The notes under the pieces were generated by a model. The model was given only the letters and a program-made list of their open reading frames with translations, had not been told where the DNA came from and searched no databases. A stretch of DNA of 23,574 nucleotides from Prevotellaceae bacterium UBA4361 (GTDB lineage Bacteria > Bacteroidota > Bacteroidia > Bacteroidales > Bacteroidaceae): positions 1 through 23,574 of the forward strand of contig DGSN01000044.1 of assembly GCA_002393575.1 (NCBI GenBank). Reading direction: 5' to 3'. Below are positions 21,775-23,574 of this stretch, one piece after another. Position numbers and translations under genes: made by a program. How positions within the stretch are numbered: the stretch's first letter is position 1; each line of letters begins with the position of its first letter.

Positions 21775-23517
21775 ATGGATCAAGAATTATTGAAACAATG
21801 TATGGCAGTTGCACAGAAGTGGGCAACTGACCCAGTTTTTGACGCAGAAACACAGGCTGCTGCTAAGGCAATGATGGAGGCAGACGACAAGTCGAACCTC
21901 ATTGACAGTTTCTACCAGACCTTGGAATTCGGTACAGGTGGACTTCGTGGCATCATGGGTGCTGGTACGAACCGCATGAACATCTACACCGTTGGTGCTG
22001 CCACTCAGGGACTTGCTAACTACCTCAACAAGAACTTTGCTGGTCGCGATAAGATTAGTGTCGTTGTAGGTCACGACTGCCGCAACAACTCTCGTCTTTT
22101 CGCTGAGACTGTAGCACAGATTTTCTCTGCCAACGGCATCTATGTTTATCTCTTCGATGACCTCCGTCCTACTCCTGAAGTCAGCTTTGCTATTCGCTAC
22201 CTCGGTTGCCAGAGCGGTGTGAACATCACTGCCAGCCACAACCCTCGTGAGTACAACGGTTACAAGGCTTATTGGGACGATGGCGCACAGGTATTGGCTC
22301 CTCACGATAAGGGCATCATCGACGAAGTGAACAAGGTGAACTACGAGGACATCAAGTTCAATGGCGACGACAAGCTCATCACCATCATCGGTGAAGAAGT
22401 GGATAAGGTTTATCTCGACATGATTCATGGCATTTCTATCGACCCTGAAGTCATCAAGCGTCAGAAAGACCTCTCTATCGTCTATACTCCAATTCACGGT
22501 GCAGGTCGCACACTCATTCCAAACTCCCTCAAGCTGTGGGGATTTGAGAATGTCAACTGTGTGCCTGAGCAGATGGTCAAGGATGGTAATTTCCCAACAG
22601 TGGTTTCTCCAAACCCAGAGAACGCAGAGGCACTGACCCTCTCCATCAACCTCGCCAAGAAGATTGATGCTGACATCGTCATGGCTTCCGACCCTGATGC
22701 CGACCGTGTGGGTATGGCTTGCAAGGACGACAAGGGCGAATGGGTACTCATCAACGGTAACCAGACTTGCCTCCTCTTCCTCTATTACATCATCAACAAC
22801 CGCATTGCCAAAGGTCAGATGAAGGGTGACGAGTTCATCGTGAAGACCATCGTTACCACCGAACTCATCAAGAAGGTGGCTGACAAGAAGGGTGTGGAAA
22901 TGGTTGACTGCTACACTGGTTTCAAGTGGATTGCTCGTGAAATTCGTCTCAACGAAGGAAAGAAGACTTACATTGGTGGTGGTGAGGAAAGCTATGGATT
23001 CTTGGCTCAGGACTTCGTTCGCGACAAGGATGCAGTCAGTGCTTGTTCCCTCCTTGCAGAGATTTGTGCTTGGGCTAAGGACCAGGGCAAGACGCTCTAC
23101 GATGTGCTTATGGACATCTATCTGGAGTATGGCTTCTCTTACAACAAGGCTATCAACGTGGTGAAGCCAGGTAAGAGCGGTGCCGATGAAATCAAGGCAA
23201 TGATGGAGAATTTCCGTGCCAACCCACCAAAGGAACTGGCTGGTTCTCCTGTCATCCTCGTAAAGGACTACAAGACGCTCGAAGCAACTGATGCACAGGG
23301 CAACAAGTCCAAGATTGACATGCCTGACACGAGCAACGTGCTCCAGTATTTCACGGAGAATGGCACGAAGGTGAGTGTGCGTCCTTCTGGCACAGAACCT
23401 AAGATTAAGTTCTACGTTGAGGCTCCAGGCGAAATGAAGACTGCTGCCGACTATAAGGCTGCTTGCGAAGCAGCAGAGGTGACGGTGGCTGAAATTGCCA
23501 AGTCGCTTGGCATCTAA
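21775..23517 (+). CDS. Phosphoglucomutase/phosphomannomutase (alpha-D-phosphohexomutase)
   Basis: This is a cytoplasmic enzyme that interconverts hexose 1- and 6-phosphates through a phosphoserine. At 580 aa it matches the long PgcA-like branch. FGTGGLRGIMG (52-62) binds the phosphate, and TASHNPREYNGYKAY (152-166) carries the phosphorylated Ser154. DPDADR (306-311) binds Mg2+ through Asp306, 308 and 310. GGGEESYGF is the sugar-recognition loop, and RPSGTEPKIKFY near the C-terminus is the phosphate-binding loop. All four domains are intact. It supplies glucose-1-phosphate or mannose-1-phosphate for glycogen and envelope sugars. The start at 21775 follows an AT-rich stretch without a Shine-Dalgarno site. 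Codons are uniform and look highly expressed. Confidence 0.95.
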   Translation: MDQELLKQCMAVAQKWATDPVFDAETQAAAKAMMEADDKSNLIDSFYQTLEFGTGGLRGIMGAGTNRMNIYTVGAATQGLANYLNKNFAGRDKISVVVGHDCRNNSRLFAETVAQIFSANGIYVYLFDDLRPTPEVSFAIRYLGCQSGVNITASHNPREYNGYKAYWDDGAQVLAPHDKGIIDEVNKVNYEDIKFNGDDKLITIIGEEVDKVYLDMIHGISIDPEVIKRQKDLSIVYTPIHGAGRTLIPNSLKLWGFENVNCVPEQMVKDGNFPTVVSPNPENAEALTLSINLAKKIDADIVMASDPDADRVGMACKDDKGEWVLINGNQTCLLFLYYIINNRIAKGQMKGDEFIVKTIVTTELIKKVADKKGVEMVDCYTGFKWIAREIRLNEGKKTYIGGGEESYGFLAQDFVRDKDAVSACSLLAEICAWAKDQGKTLYDVLMDIYLEYGFSYNKAINVVKPGKSGADEIKAMMENFRANPPKELAGSPVILVKDYKTLEATDAQGNKSKIDMPDTSNVLQYFTENGTKVSVRPSGTEPKIKFYVEAPGEMKTAADYKAACEAAEVTVAEIAKSLGI

Positions 23518-23520
23518 TAA

Positions 23521-23574
23521 TCGTTAAAAATGATTATCCGCAATCAAGCGATTAAGACGCTGAAAGCGTCACCG
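23521..23574. repeat. Possible start of another repeat element plus a small hairpin
   Basis: AATCGTTAAAAA directly after the stop matches the outer flank of TIR copies A, C and D. GACGCT-GAA-AGCGTC (23553-23567) is a 6-bp stem, and GAAAGCGTCAC is the complement of GTGACGCTTTC after the C69 gene (21643-21653). The element is cut by the window end. Confidence 0.45.

Overview
The window looks like a chromosomal segment from a Bacteroidales bacterium, most likely Prevotella-like. The reasons are: genes lack clear Shine-Dalgarno sites; several gene starts are preceded by the Bacteroidetes -7 promoter box TAnnTTTG; and the families present (DUF4348, DUF4380, DUF1573, GH43 arabinanase, C69 dipeptidase, a B. 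subtilis PgcA-like phosphosugar mutase, CxxC-containing PheS) are typical of that order. The species call is inference from these features and was not searched.

Layout. Positions 1-295 hold the end of a repeat element and the pheS terminator; pheS reads leftwards. A divergent promoter region (1316-1527) separates it from a rightward run: DUF4348 lipoprotein, murB (17-bp overlap), a PhnP-like metallo-beta-lactamase protein and a DUF1573 protein (to 5531). A leftward three-gene DNA-modification/restriction-type operon follows (5663-10650): a 225-aa SAM-binding protein, a 506-aa Eco57I-like adenine methylase, and a 928-aa GIY-YIG/helicase/Tudor fusion. Its leader holds three consecutive hairpins. 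An EamA transporter, a DUF4380 secreted protein, an M20 peptidase and prmA also read leftwards (11199-16059). From 16319 the genes are trmN6 and a GH43 arabinanase (rightward), a DUF486 membrane protein (leftward), then nadC, a C69 dipeptidase and a phosphoglucomutase/phosphomannomutase (rightward).

Most genes are ordinary housekeeping or catabolic genes. The unusual content is between them. Nearly every spacer holds self-complementary low-complexity repeats in a few families: ATGAAGA, GTGAAAA, GGTCAAAAG, AAACTCAAAA and TTGATGGGG. Many of these contain or directly abut the stop codon of the neighbouring gene. Two further families have terminal inverted repeats. One, with arms GGAAAGAAATTAGAATAATT, is present in four copies with interchangeable interiors. 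The other, with arms TCTCCTAAAGAAAT, is present once as a short palindrome and once with a copy of the first family inside it. Two signal peptides (C69 dipeptidase, DUF1573 protein) appear to be partly encoded by these intergenic repeats. The modular repeats and the restriction-type operon with its divided methylase motifs are the parts most worth following up.
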